A DNA stretch of 10,389 nt from Akkermansia muciniphila (GTDB taxonomy: Bacteria > Verrucomicrobiota > Verrucomicrobiia > Limisphaerales > SXTU01), in contig CAMBZO010000054.1 in NCBI GenBank assembly GCA_945872195.1, positions 1 through 10,389 on the forward strand. Direction: 5' to 3'. The stretch's first letter is position 1. Every line of letters starts with the position of its first letter. The position numbers and the translations under genes were made by a program. This document shows, one piece after another, positions 1 through 7,000 of this stretch. The notes beneath the pieces were generated by a model. That model ran no database searches and was not told the origin of the DNA. It saw only the letters and a list, made by a program, of their open reading frames with translations.

Positions 1-78
1 CGTTGCCATAATGTGCTGGGAACCATGCCAGCCGAAGGCCTCAGGATGCGAGCCGGAATTCCACTTTCCGTCCGGCGT

Positions 79-1047
79 TCACCACGGGGTGAAACGCAGG
101 CCGAAGAGGGTCAGGACGCTGAGGGCAAGGAGGGCGACGGCGGGGACGAAGAACGGGTCGTAGTAGTCGGCGACTTGCGGCTGCTTCTCCAGCACCACGA
201 CTTTCTTCATCGCATCAATGCTCTTGAAGACGGTCTGCAAGGCCTCGGGCGTGGCGGCGTTGAAGACTTCGCCGCCCGTCGCGCGCGCGATGCCGACGAG
301 GGCGGGCTCGATCTCGTCGTTCGACAGCATGATGGCGAAGACGGTGATGTTTTGGGCGCGGAGTTCTGCGATGACGGCGGAGTCCTTGGGCGACTTGATG
401 TCGCTGCTTTCACCATCGGTGAGCAGGATAACCATGCGGTCGCCGCTGGGCCGTTGGGCGAGGAGGTCGGCGGCGCCGTAGAGCGCCTTGCCGATGAGGG
501 TGATGCCCCAAAGCGCATCGGGCAGGCCTTTGCGGACCATCGAGGGCGGGTCGAGCCGCGGGTTGTCCGGCTGAATGAACGGCCGCGAGAGCATGATGGA
601 TTCCGTGTCGAGCGTCAGCGGCACCCAGTGGATGTAATGCCGGGAGAAGATGGTCAGGCCGTAGGCGTCGCCTTTGCGGGCGTTGATGAACGTCTCGATG
701 GCGTCCATGGCTGAGTCGAAGCGCCGGTGGCGGCCGTTGGCTTGCGAGCCGTGGTTCTCGGCCATGCTGCCGGAGGTATCGAGGAGGATCTGGATGTTGG
801 TGAGCTTCCGCTCCACTTCCGGCGGCGTGAAGGTGATGGGGTGCGCGAGGAAGAGAATCGCCAGCGCGAGCAGGCCGGCCGGCAGGCAGTTGGCGCAGAG
901 CACGAGGAAGTTGAGGACGAGGCCGCGTCGCTGCCGACCGTGGTCGAAGGGCAGCGCGATGGGCTGGCCGCGCCGCACCCATTCCCAGAAGGCGAGAATC
1001 ACCGGGAGCGCGAGGAGCGCGAGCCATTGGGGGTGGAGGAAGGTCAT
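79..1047 (-). CDS. VWA-domain membrane protein, BatA/BatB-like
   Basis: This 322-residue protein has the BatA/BatB layout. It has an N-terminal membrane helix (about residues 8-20), a second helix (about 54-70), a von Willebrand factor A domain outside the membrane, and a C-terminal helix (about 298-316) ending close to the stop. The metal-ion-dependent adhesion site is complete: D90-T-S92-G-S94, a threonine at about T183 in GITLIG, and D211 in LLTDGES. In this family the VWA domain is thought to bind a divalent metal and partner proteins under control of a MoxR ATPase; the partner here is unknown. The ATG at 1047 overlaps the preceding TGA as ATGA, so the two genes are probably translationally coupled. 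The protein is last in the visible operon, where batB or another VWA gene often follows. BatA cannot be told from BatB by eye. Confidence 0.92.
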   Translation of the reverse strand: MTFLHPQWLALLALPVILAFWEWVRRGQPIALPFDHGRQRRGLVLNFLVLCANCLPAGLLALAILFLAHPITFTPPEVERKLTNIQILLDTSGSMAENHGSQANGRHRRFDSAMDAIETFINARKGDAYGLTIFSRHYIHWVPLTLDTESIMLSRPFIQPDNPRLDPPSMVRKGLPDALWGITLIGKALYGAADLLAQRPSGDRMVILLTDGESSDIKSPKDSAVIAELRAQNITVFAIMLSNDEIEPALVGIARATGGEVFNAATPEALQTVFKSIDAMKKVVVLEKQPQVADYYDPFFVPAVALLALSVLTLFGLRFTPW

Positions 1048-1895
1048 GCGGGGGTTGCGGCCTCGGCCTGCGGCTCGTGGGCTTCGACAGTGTAAGGTGC
1101 GATGACCGCCGCGATTTCCTCCCGCCGCACCGGCGAGGCCGGGTGATGCAGCCAGTGCTGCAACTGGCGCAGCGGTTGCCCGGTCTTCTCGCTGCGGCTG
1201 ATGGCGTCGAGGGCGGTGTCCATCGGCGCGGCGGTGAGGGCGAGTTCCTCGCGCCAGCGGCGGAGCAGGAGCATTTCAAGTTTCGCCTTCGCAGCCGCGT
1301 CGAGGGTGCCGGCTTCGAGTTGGGCGAGCAACGGTCGCAGCAGTTCGGCCAGCGTCGGCTCGGGCGGCGCGATGGCGGACGGCGCGGGTTTCGTGCGACC
1401 GTAGAAGATGAGCGCGAGCAGCCACACAATCCACAGCACGCCCAGCGTGCCGAGCGTGAGGTAGTAGTAACCGCCCACGCTCACGCCGGCTTCCTCGGTC
1501 TCCTGAATCCGCGCGTCGAGGTGCTTCGAGAGCTTCGGGTCGCCGTGGAACTTGAACGACGGCAGGCCATCGAGGCGGCCGCCGTCCTCCGCTGTGAGGT
1601 AGTCCTTCAGGTCGAACGTGCCGGGGCGGTTGACGAGGTAGCGCACGTCGTAGATGCGCGTGCCGGGCCGCTCGGTGACTTTCGCGATGCGCACATTCAC
1701 CGCCACGCCCCATTTGTAAGGCATCACCGCGACGGGCGGCCCGCTGTAGGTGACGATGGCCGCCTGCTCGACACCGAGCGGGACGTTGAGCGAGTCGTCT
1801 TTGCTTCTCGGCCAAAAGCAAATAGCGAGCAACACGACCGCGCCCAGCGCGAGGAGCGCGGGGCGAGTGAGGCGTTGGGAGAAGGCTAGATTCAT
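1044..1895 (-). CDS. Two-helix membrane protein of the MoxR/Bat operon, DUF4381-like position
   Basis: This 283-residue protein has an N-terminal membrane helix (about 13-28) and an extracytoplasmic segment of about 110 residues, predicted beta-rich. A second helix follows (about 143-165, YYYLTLGTLGVLWIVWLLAL), then a cytoplasmic helical tail with an LLRRWREEL stretch near 210-218 and a short motif QHWLHH. Small membrane proteins with a charged cytoplasmic tail (for example DUF4381) commonly sit between DUF58 and VWA genes in MoxR operons, so the family is inferred from position and topology. The frame is open upstream to 2054, but that extension runs through a palindromic non-coding block. 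The ATG at 1895 gives a sensible membrane-protein N-terminus and is chosen. It has no Shine-Dalgarno of its own, and its ATGA overlaps the end of an 84-codon frame, so it may depend on coupled translation. Its stop overlaps the next start by 4 nt. Confidence 0.85.
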   Translation of the reverse strand: MNLAFSQRLTRPALLALGAVVLLAICFWPRSKDDSLNVPLGVEQAAIVTYSGPPVAVMPYKWGVAVNVRIAKVTERPGTRIYDVRYLVNRPGTFDLKDYLTAEDGGRLDGLPSFKFHGDPKLSKHLDARIQETEEAGVSVGGYYYLTLGTLGVLWIVWLLALIFYGRTKPAPSAIAPPEPTLAELLRPLLAQLEAGTLDAAAKAKLEMLLLRRWREELALTAAPMDTALDAISRSEKTGQPLRQLQHWLHHPASPVRREEIAAVIAPYTVEAHEPQAEAATPA

Positions 1896-1899
1896 CGCG
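1891..1899. repeat. 9-bp direct repeat, left copy (putative target-site duplication)
   Basis: The sequence ttcatcgcg is identical to the copy at 2142-2150. The flanking bases differ on both sides (a/g on the left, g/t on the right), so the repeat is exactly 9 bp. On the minus strand it reads CGCGATGAA and contains the start codon (1893-1895) of the two-helix membrane protein. Confidence 0.65.
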
Positions 1900-1936
1900 G
1901 GATTCGCTGCTGGAGCGACGCGAACGGCCGGGGAGC

Positions 1937-1953
1937 GCACGCGGCCCGCGTGC
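1937..1953. repeat. Hairpin 1 of the element
   Basis: Perfect 7-bp arms, GCACGCG and CGCGTGC, are separated by a 3-base loop (gcc). It begins two bases before hairpin 2, so the two would form adjacent stems. Confidence 0.75.
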
Positions 1954-1954
1954 T

Positions 1955-1977
1955 GTCGTCGCCGGCCCGGCGACGAC
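1955..1977. repeat. Hairpin 2 of the element
   Basis: Perfect 11-bp arms, GTCGTCGCCGG and CCGGCGACGAC, surround a single central base at 1966. This is a near-complete palindrome that could form a cruciform in DNA or a very stable stem in RNA. Confidence 0.8.
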
Positions 1978-2033
1978 TTCGTTCCACCATTCTGCTCGGC
2001 ACCGTGTGGTTCGGTGAGATATGGAGTGACGAG

Positions 2034-2058
2034 TGGATTGGGCGGGCCGCCCAATCCA
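2034..2058. repeat. Hairpin 3 of the element
   Basis: Perfect 12-bp arms, TGGATTGGGCGG and CCGCCCAATCCA, surround one central base at 2046. It is the longest palindrome in the block and directly abuts hairpin 4. Confidence 0.8.
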
Positions 2059-2075
2059 GCAGGCCAGCGGCCTGC
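2059..2075. repeat. Hairpin 4 of the element
   Basis: Perfect 7-bp arms, GCAGGCC and GGCCTGC, enclose a 3-base loop (agc). It has the same 7-3-7 geometry as hairpins 1 and 5. Confidence 0.75.
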
Positions 2076-2093
2076 GCTCCCCTGCCAAGGGCG

Positions 2094-2110
2094 GAACGCC
2101 GTTGGCGTTC
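2094..2110. repeat. Hairpin 5 of the element
   Basis: Perfect 7-bp arms, GAACGCC and GGCGTTC, enclose a 3-base loop (gtt). It is the third hairpin with 7-3-7 geometry in the block. Confidence 0.75.
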
Positions 2111-2141
2111 AGCGGCAGCCCGCGATGGAGAAAGTGGTTGG

Positions 2142-2150
2142 TTCATCGCG
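2142..2150. repeat. 9-bp direct repeat, right copy (putative target-site duplication)
   Basis: This is the second copy of ttcatcgcg, adjoining the stop codon of the DUF58 gene (2151-2153). On the minus strand it carries the ATG at 2146, which is well placed after the GAGG at 2154-2157. It therefore looks like the original start context of the downstream gene before the block at 1900-2141 arrived. Confidence 0.65.
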
Positions 2151-3011
2151 TCACCTCACCTTGCTCCCGAAGCCGCGTCGTCCGAGGAAATGCCGCAGCT
2201 TGCCGAGGATTGGCTCGTTCGTCGGCAAGTGCAGATAATCAATGCCGAAGCGGGTCAGCTCACTCTTCCAGCCCTCCGCATCCACCCACGCGCGACGCCC
2301 GTGCCCGACAAACGCGCGACCCGACTCCGCCTCGACTCCACGAAATAATCCCGCGCCGCGCACGCCGGTTTCCGCTGGGTCTTGCAGGTGCAGCACGATG
2401 ACGTCGTGTTCCTGCGCGAGGACTTGCAACGCGGGGAACGCCTCGGGGTCGTGCAGGTCGCTCAACACGATGACCATCGTGCGGCGCTTCAAGGACGGCG
2501 CGACTTCTCGCGCGCGGGCCGCGAGGGAGGTGTCTTCGAGGAAGTCGTGGTGGCGGAGCTGGTGCGACCATTCCATCACGACATTGCGCGAGAGCGTGGG
2601 GCGGACGTGCAGTTCGCGCGCGCCGCAGCCGAGCAGGCCCACCGGCGTCACGTTCGCCTGCGCCGCGAGCGCGATGCCCGTGGCGATTTGCACGGCCCAA
2701 TCGTATTTGCTCATCGGCTGCGACGTGACGCACATCGAGGCCGAGGTATCGAGCAGCAGGTAGAGCGGCATTTGCTTCGGCTCCTGATACTCCTTGATGA
2801 AGAGCTTGCCGACGCGCGCCGAGACCTTCCAATCAATCGCTTTCACGGGGTCGCCCGCCACGTAGAGCCGCGATTGCGCATACTCCAGCCCGCTGCCGTG
2901 GAAGACGGATTCCTCCTGGCCGAAGCTCAGGCTGTTCGCGAGGTGCTTCACGGCGACCTCGAACTGCCGGGCGTCCACCGGCTCGAGATTCAGTTTGACC
3001 TGACGGCGCAT
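2151..3011 (-). CDS. DUF58 family protein with VWA-like domain
   Basis: This 286-residue cytoplasmic protein has no membrane segment. The DUF58 signature is clear at about residues 39-78: GSGLEYAQSRLY, then GDPVKAIDWKVSAR, then FIKEYQEP. A VWA-like fold follows, with metal-site residues D88-T-S90-A-S92 and a later aspartate at about D185 in VLSDLHD. DUF58 proteins almost always sit next to moxR and are thought to act with the ATPase on membrane VWA proteins; the exact activity is not established. The ATG at 3011 follows the moxR stop by 9 bp, and the length suits the short DUF58 class. The gene ends in TGA immediately before the 9-bp repeat that marks the edge of the palindromic block. In canonical operons the next gene would follow directly, which is another reason to see the block as an insertion. 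Confidence 0.95.
   Translation of the reverse strand: MRRQVKLNLEPVDARQFEVAVKHLANSLSFGQEESVFHGSGLEYAQSRLYVAGDPVKAIDWKVSARVGKLFIKEYQEPKQMPLYLLLDTSASMCVTSQPMSKYDWAVQIATGIALAAQANVTPVGLLGCGARELHVRPTLSRNVVMEWSHQLRHHDFLEDTSLAARAREVAPSLKRRTMVIVLSDLHDPEAFPALQVLAQEHDVIVLHLQDPAETGVRGAGLFRGVEAESGRAFVGHGRRAWVDAEGWKSELTRFGIDYLHLPTNEPILGKLRHFLGRRGFGSKVR
2154..2157 (-). promoter_or_regulatory. Ribosome binding site (GAGG) inside the end of the DUF58 gene
   Basis: On the minus strand GAGG lies 7 nt before the ATG at 2146 and overlaps the last codons of the DUF58 gene. It is one of only two convincing Shine-Dalgarno motifs seen before a start in this operon. It now serves the 84-codon frame, while the two-helix membrane protein starts 251 bp further on without one. 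Confidence 0.6.
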
Positions 3012-3020
3012 GCGCGGAGT

Positions 3021-4025
3021 TCAACCGAGGCTGCCGAGAATTCCTTCGAGCACCTGCTTGCCCGTGTGGCCGGCGGCGGACGCTTCGTAGCTCACACGGA
3101 TGCGGTGCAGCACCACGTCCTCGGCGAGGTCGAACAAATCCTCCGGCGTCACGAAGTCGCGGCCATGAATGACGGCGCGGGCGCGCGAGGCGTTGACCAA
3201 CGCGAGGCCGGCACGCGGGCTGCAACCGAAGTCGAGCAGCTTGGATTCGCGCGTGCGGCGGACCAGCTCCACGCAGTGCTTCACGATGACTTCGCTGACG
3301 TGAACGGCCTGGACCGCTTCCATCGCGGTGACGAGGTCTTCCACGGACGCGCCGGGGTTGTCCTCAATCATGTCGAAGGCCGAACGCGGCACCGCGCCGC
3401 CGCCCTCGCGCCGCAAGCCCATGCCGAGCTGGCGCTGGAGAATCATCTGCTCGTCCTCGCGGCCCGGATAGCCGAGCCGGTGCAGGAGCATGAAGCGGTC
3501 GAGCTGCGCCTCCGGCAGCTCGAACGTGCCGGACTGCTCGACCGGGTTCTGCGTGGCGATGACCAAGAAGGGCGTGGGCAGCTTCAAGCTCTGGCCGCCG
3601 ATGGTCACTTTGCGCTCCTGCATCGCCTCGAGCATCGCGCCCTGCACCTTGGGCGCGGCGCGGTTGATTTCGTCGGCGAGCAGGAGGTTCGTGAAGACCG
3701 GGCCGCGGTGGATGCGGAAGTCGCCGCTCTTCTGGTCAATGATTTCCGACCCGATGATGTCGGACGGCAGCATGTCCACGGTGAACTGCACGCGCTTGAA
3801 GTCGAGGTGGATGGCCTTGGCGACGGCGTTGACGAGCAGCGTCTTTGCGAGGCCGGGCAGGCCTTGCAGCAGCAGGTGGCCGCCGGTCATCAGCGCAATC
3901 ATCACGCGCTCAACGACGACGTCCTGGCCCACGACAATTTTGGCGACACGCTCGCGGACACCGGCGACGAATTGCTCGGCGGTCTTGGCGGCAGCAGTGG
4001 TGGTGGATGGGATGGTGGTTTGCAT
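3021..4025 (-). CDS. moxR: MoxR family AAA+ ATPase
   Basis: This 334-residue cytoplasmic AAA+ ATPase of the MoxR family is a putative chaperone that remodels or loads metal-binding VWA proteins. The motifs are intact: Walker A G55-LPGLAKT (K61, T62), Walker B LLLADE (114-119), sensor 1 in ATQNP (N160), an arginine finger candidate in LDRF (about R177) and sensor 2 in SPRAG (about R271). The length is typical for the family. The ATG at 4025 is chosen; a TTG one codon upstream (4028) is the only alternative nearby and adds one residue. No Shine-Dalgarno is visible. The gene lies 34 bp after the 1182-residue protein and 9 bp before DUF58. The moxR-DUF58 pair is the core of the operon and the basis for calling the whole cluster MoxR/Bat-type. 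It could have its own promoter in the slightly AT-richer gap just upstream, but none is convincing. Confidence 0.96.
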   Translation of the reverse strand: MQTTIPSTTTAAAKTAEQFVAGVRERVAKIVVGQDVVVERVMIALMTGGHLLLQGLPGLAKTLLVNAVAKAIHLDFKRVQFTVDMLPSDIIGSEIIDQKSGDFRIHRGPVFTNLLLADEINRAAPKVQGAMLEAMQERKVTIGGQSLKLPTPFLVIATQNPVEQSGTFELPEAQLDRFMLLHRLGYPGREDEQMILQRQLGMGLRREGGGAVPRSAFDMIEDNPGASVEDLVTAMEAVQAVHVSEVIVKHCVELVRRTRESKLLDFGCSPRAGLALVNASRARAVIHGRDFVTPEDLFDLAEDVVLHRIRVSYEASAAGHTGKQVLEGILGSLG

Positions 4026-4059
4026 CAAATAAAGAGTTCGGTTGAGGAAAGGGTTGGAA

Positions 4060-7000
4060 TCAGCACGCCGCGCGCAGCCACTTCTCGGCGAGGCCTCGAA
4101 GGTCCGCCTCGGTCATCTTGCTGCCGTTGCTGCCGAAGCACGTATGCTGCACACGTTGGAGGTCTTGCTGGAGTTCCTCGCGCTGCGGCTCGCGCAGCGT
4201 CACGAGCGGGCTGGTGTGCAGGCGGCGGAGCAGGGCGACCACGGCGAAGCCATCCACGTCGGCGGGCATCTTGAAGACGTCGCGGGCGCGGAGCGGGCGT
4301 TCGCTGTCGCTGACTGAACGTTTGAGCAACGCGAAGAGGAGCGCGCCCACGAGCAACGCAGCCCCGGCTCCGATGCCCGGCCAGAGGTAGGGATTGCGCG
4401 CGGGCTTCAGAACCACGCCGCCCGCCGCAGCGGCGACGCTGCGACCGAGCCGCACGGAGGGCTGCGGGAGCGTGGCGAGGTCCATGTCCTTGTAGGTCTG
4501 GTAAACGGCGGCGACGTCCTTCGTCTTGGGCTGCGGGAATTGGAAGTCCACCGGCCCTTCCGCCGTGCGGATGGTGTCGCCGTTGAGCGAGAGCGTCCAC
4601 AGCCGCTCGGTGCGCGGCGCGACGCGGTCGCCCCACGTGTTCAGCTCCTCCACCTGCAATCCCTCGTGCGCGTTCGTCTGCCGGATGCCGACGCTCTTCG
4701 CGAGCGCGCTGAGGTCCAGCAACTCGTTCAGCTCCGGCACCAGTCCAGTGGCCGTGGCTTTGATTTCGAGCGACAGCGCGCCGTTGATGGAGAACTGCCG
4801 CGTGTCGAGCGTCTGCGTGAGTTCGACCTTCTGCGACGGGCGCGGCGGCGCGTTGGCCGCGACCTTAATCACCGTCTCCGCCGACTGCGCGGGGATGGTG
4901 ATGGGGCCGGTGAGGTCCACGAACTTCAACTCCAGCTCGACCGGCGGAATCTTGTCCACGCTCGCGTCCTTCGGGCGCACGAGCAGGTAGGCGAACACCG
5001 TTTCTTCCCAGCCGGGCTGCGCGGCGGGGCGCGGCTTCACGTCGGGCGTGGCGAAGGTGATGGACTTGATGTCGAAGAACGGCGAGAGCGACTCGGTGAG
5101 GCTCAACTCGAACTCGTCGCGCGGCCCCTGCGCCTCGCGCATCTTGCGCGCGAAGGGCGACTTCCGCCGCGCCTTGCCCGGGCCCGCGCCGGGGTCGTTG
5201 CTGAGATACTGGCCGAACTGCGCCACGCGGCCCATCGCCTCCGTGTGAACCACGCTGACGATGAGCCCGAACTCTTGGTCGCGGCCCAACGTGTTCGGCC
5301 CATCCACGCGCGTCTGGAGGCGCAGCTCGCTCAGCAGCTCGTCGAAATAACCGACCTTCTTTTCCGCGCCGAGCGTGAACGGGTTGTCCTTCGTGATGAC
5401 CAGCGCGCTGGCGAGGTAGCGGTATTTCAAGTCCTCGTGCAACGGGTCGCGCTCGTCCGCGAGCCGCGCGTTCACGGTCTTGGCGAACATCGTCAGGTGC
5501 GCCTGCGCGGCCTTGCCCGGCAGCGCGACGAGGCTCTCGCGAATCTTCGTCAGCGCCGCGCGGTTCATCGCCTTCGAGAGGTTGAGCTGGCCGCCGGAGC
5601 CGATGCCGATGAGGCCGTGGAACCAGCCCAGGTGCGCGTCAATCGAGTGTTCGGCGGGTGCGAGCTTGGTGACTTCCTTGGCGTAGGCGGCGGTGCCGCG
5701 CTGGAAGTAATCCTGCGCCAGCAAGTTCTTCTCCTTGTAGCCGAGCATCCGCTTCTTCGCGTCGCCGGTGACCAGCTCTTGGAAATACTCGAAGTCGCCC
5801 CAGTCCATGAGCAACGTCCCGCCGAGCGTGAGCGCGCGCGAACCGTCGGCGTGGCCGGTGAGCCAGTCATCAATCATGTGCAACGCCCCCGCGTAGCCCG
5901 CGCGCACCATCTCCAGTGTCTGCGTTTCGTTGCGGCGGGTGAGGCCGGCTTTCTGCACGTCCATCTTGCGCCAGCGCTCGGTGAGGTTCGTGTGCATCCG
6001 CGAGAGGATGAGGAAGAAGAGCTGCTCGTCCATCTTCGCCAGGGGGCCGAACACCTTCTCGATGTGGCTCGTGCGGTAAGCCTCCGCGTTGCTGTAGGCG
6101 AGGTCGAAGGCCGCGACCACCTTCTGGTAATCCTTCGGCGCAATGCCCGCCTGCCGGAAAATCGCCATCATGCGCGCGAGGCTCTCGATGTTCTTCTCCA
6201 TCATGATGGGCGTGACGGGAATCCGCGCGTCGTCGGGTAGTAGGTATTTCTTGCGCAGCGTCTCGGAGATTGTCGGGTTGTGGGTCTGCGCCCAGACGGT
6301 GAGGAAGTCCTCGGCGAGCACCACGCCCGCGTCCGGCGTGCGCTTGCCAATCGCGACGATGCGCTCGGCGGCCTGGTCGAAGTTCGCGCTGGCGAGAATG
6401 ATTTTCGAGAGGCCCACGTCGAGTCGCTCGCGCAGGCTGGCGGGCAACGCCGCCTCCCACTTGCCCGTCGGCGCGTTGGGGAGCAAGTCCTCGGGCGCGA
6501 CGAGTTTGGGCCGCGAACTGGTGGGCGAAGTCTTCTGCATGAACGTGTTCTCCGCCTCCGCCAGCCAGTGCTCGGCCATCATCTGCGCGAGCTGATTCCA
6601 CGGCTGCGCGCGGAGGTCCACGTTGTCGGCGAGCAAGGTCGCGATGGAGGTTTGGGCCTTGAGATTCTCCGTGCGCAGGGCTGGTTCACCGCGCAGTTCA
6701 CTCTGGAGCTTGCGCCCGAAACCGCCGACCAGCCGCACCGCGCTCTCGGGGCTGGTCTTCAGCAAGTCCGCGAAGACCGGCGCGAGCGTGCCCGGCGGGA
6801 TTTGCATCATGACGCGCGCGAGCGCCGTGCCGGCCTTGGTTTTCTCCCAGTCATTGACCTTCGCGAGCGTGAGGATGCGGAGATTCTCGTCCCAAACTTT
6901 CTGCACCTGTGCGCGCTGCGTGGCCTCGCTCTCCTGCTGCGAGGCGAGGAAGGATGTCAGCTCGTTGCGCAAACCTTCGTCGGCTAATTGCTCCACCTGC

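Larger units (their letters stand above)
1900..2141. mobile_element. Hairpin-rich insertion, 242 bp, MITE/REP-like
   Basis: This is a non-coding block between the DUF58 gene and the next gene, in an operon whose other gaps are 42 bp or less. It holds five perfect short inverted repeats (1937-1953, 1955-1977, 2034-2058, 2059-2075, 2094-2110) and is bracketed by a 9-bp direct repeat (1891-1899 and 2142-2150). The direct repeat looks like a target-site duplication. There is no transposase gene and no clear terminal inverted repeat: the outer ends read GGATTCGCTG and, on the other strand, CCAACCACTT. The most likely reading is a non-autonomous dispersed repeat mobilised in trans. Whether it occurs elsewhere in the genome cannot be seen from one window. 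Confidence 0.6.
1892..2146 (-). other. 84-codon open frame through the palindromic element (possible leader peptide)
   Basis: This frame starts at ATG 2146, 7 nt after a good GAGG ribosome binding site (2154-2157), and ends in a TGA that overlaps the next ATG as ATGA. The predicted peptide is rich in Arg, Ala, Pro and Ser and simply translates a row of DNA hairpins. It shows no domain, signal or membrane segment. It is probably not a functional protein. It may still be translated, because it inherits what looks like the native ribosome binding site of the downstream gene, and termination on ATGA would let ribosomes restart there. This is an inference from spacing; an automatic annotation might call it a hypothetical protein. 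Confidence 0.35.

Noticed and set aside
1..78. Possible start of the next operon gene on the minus strand (ATG at 26 or 9)
   Set aside because: At most 8 codons lie in the window and there is no clear ribosome binding site. A further Bat gene is plausible but cannot be supported.
1044..2054. Longer version of the two-helix membrane protein starting at 2054
   Set aside because: The extra 53 residues come from translating the hairpin block and place a low-complexity Arg/Pro-rich segment before a good membrane-protein start.
410..2088. Alternative minus-strand frames overlapping the VWA and two-helix membrane protein genes
   Set aside because: Their products are Arg/Pro/Ser-rich with no recognisable features, while the chosen frames give membrane helices and a complete VWA metal site.
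1900..2141. Reading the palindromic block as a Rho-independent terminator of the operon
   Set aside because: No T-run follows any of the stems on either strand, and the next genes continue in the same tight arrangement.
2121..2150. Sixth inverted repeat, cgcgatg with catcgcg
   Set aside because: One arm lies inside the putative target-site duplication and the loop is 16 bases, so it is probably coincidental rather than part of the element.
2382..4274. Long plus-strand open frame (about 630 codons) opposite moxR and DUF58
   Set aside because: It is antisense to genes with intact motifs. Its product is rich in Arg, Ala, His and Val without domains, as expected from third-position GC bias on the other strand.
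4540..6240. Plus-strand open frame of about 566 codons opposite the giant protein
   Set aside because: It has the same shadow pattern: Arg/Leu/Val/His-rich, no motif, fully inside the minus-strand gene, no ribosome binding site.
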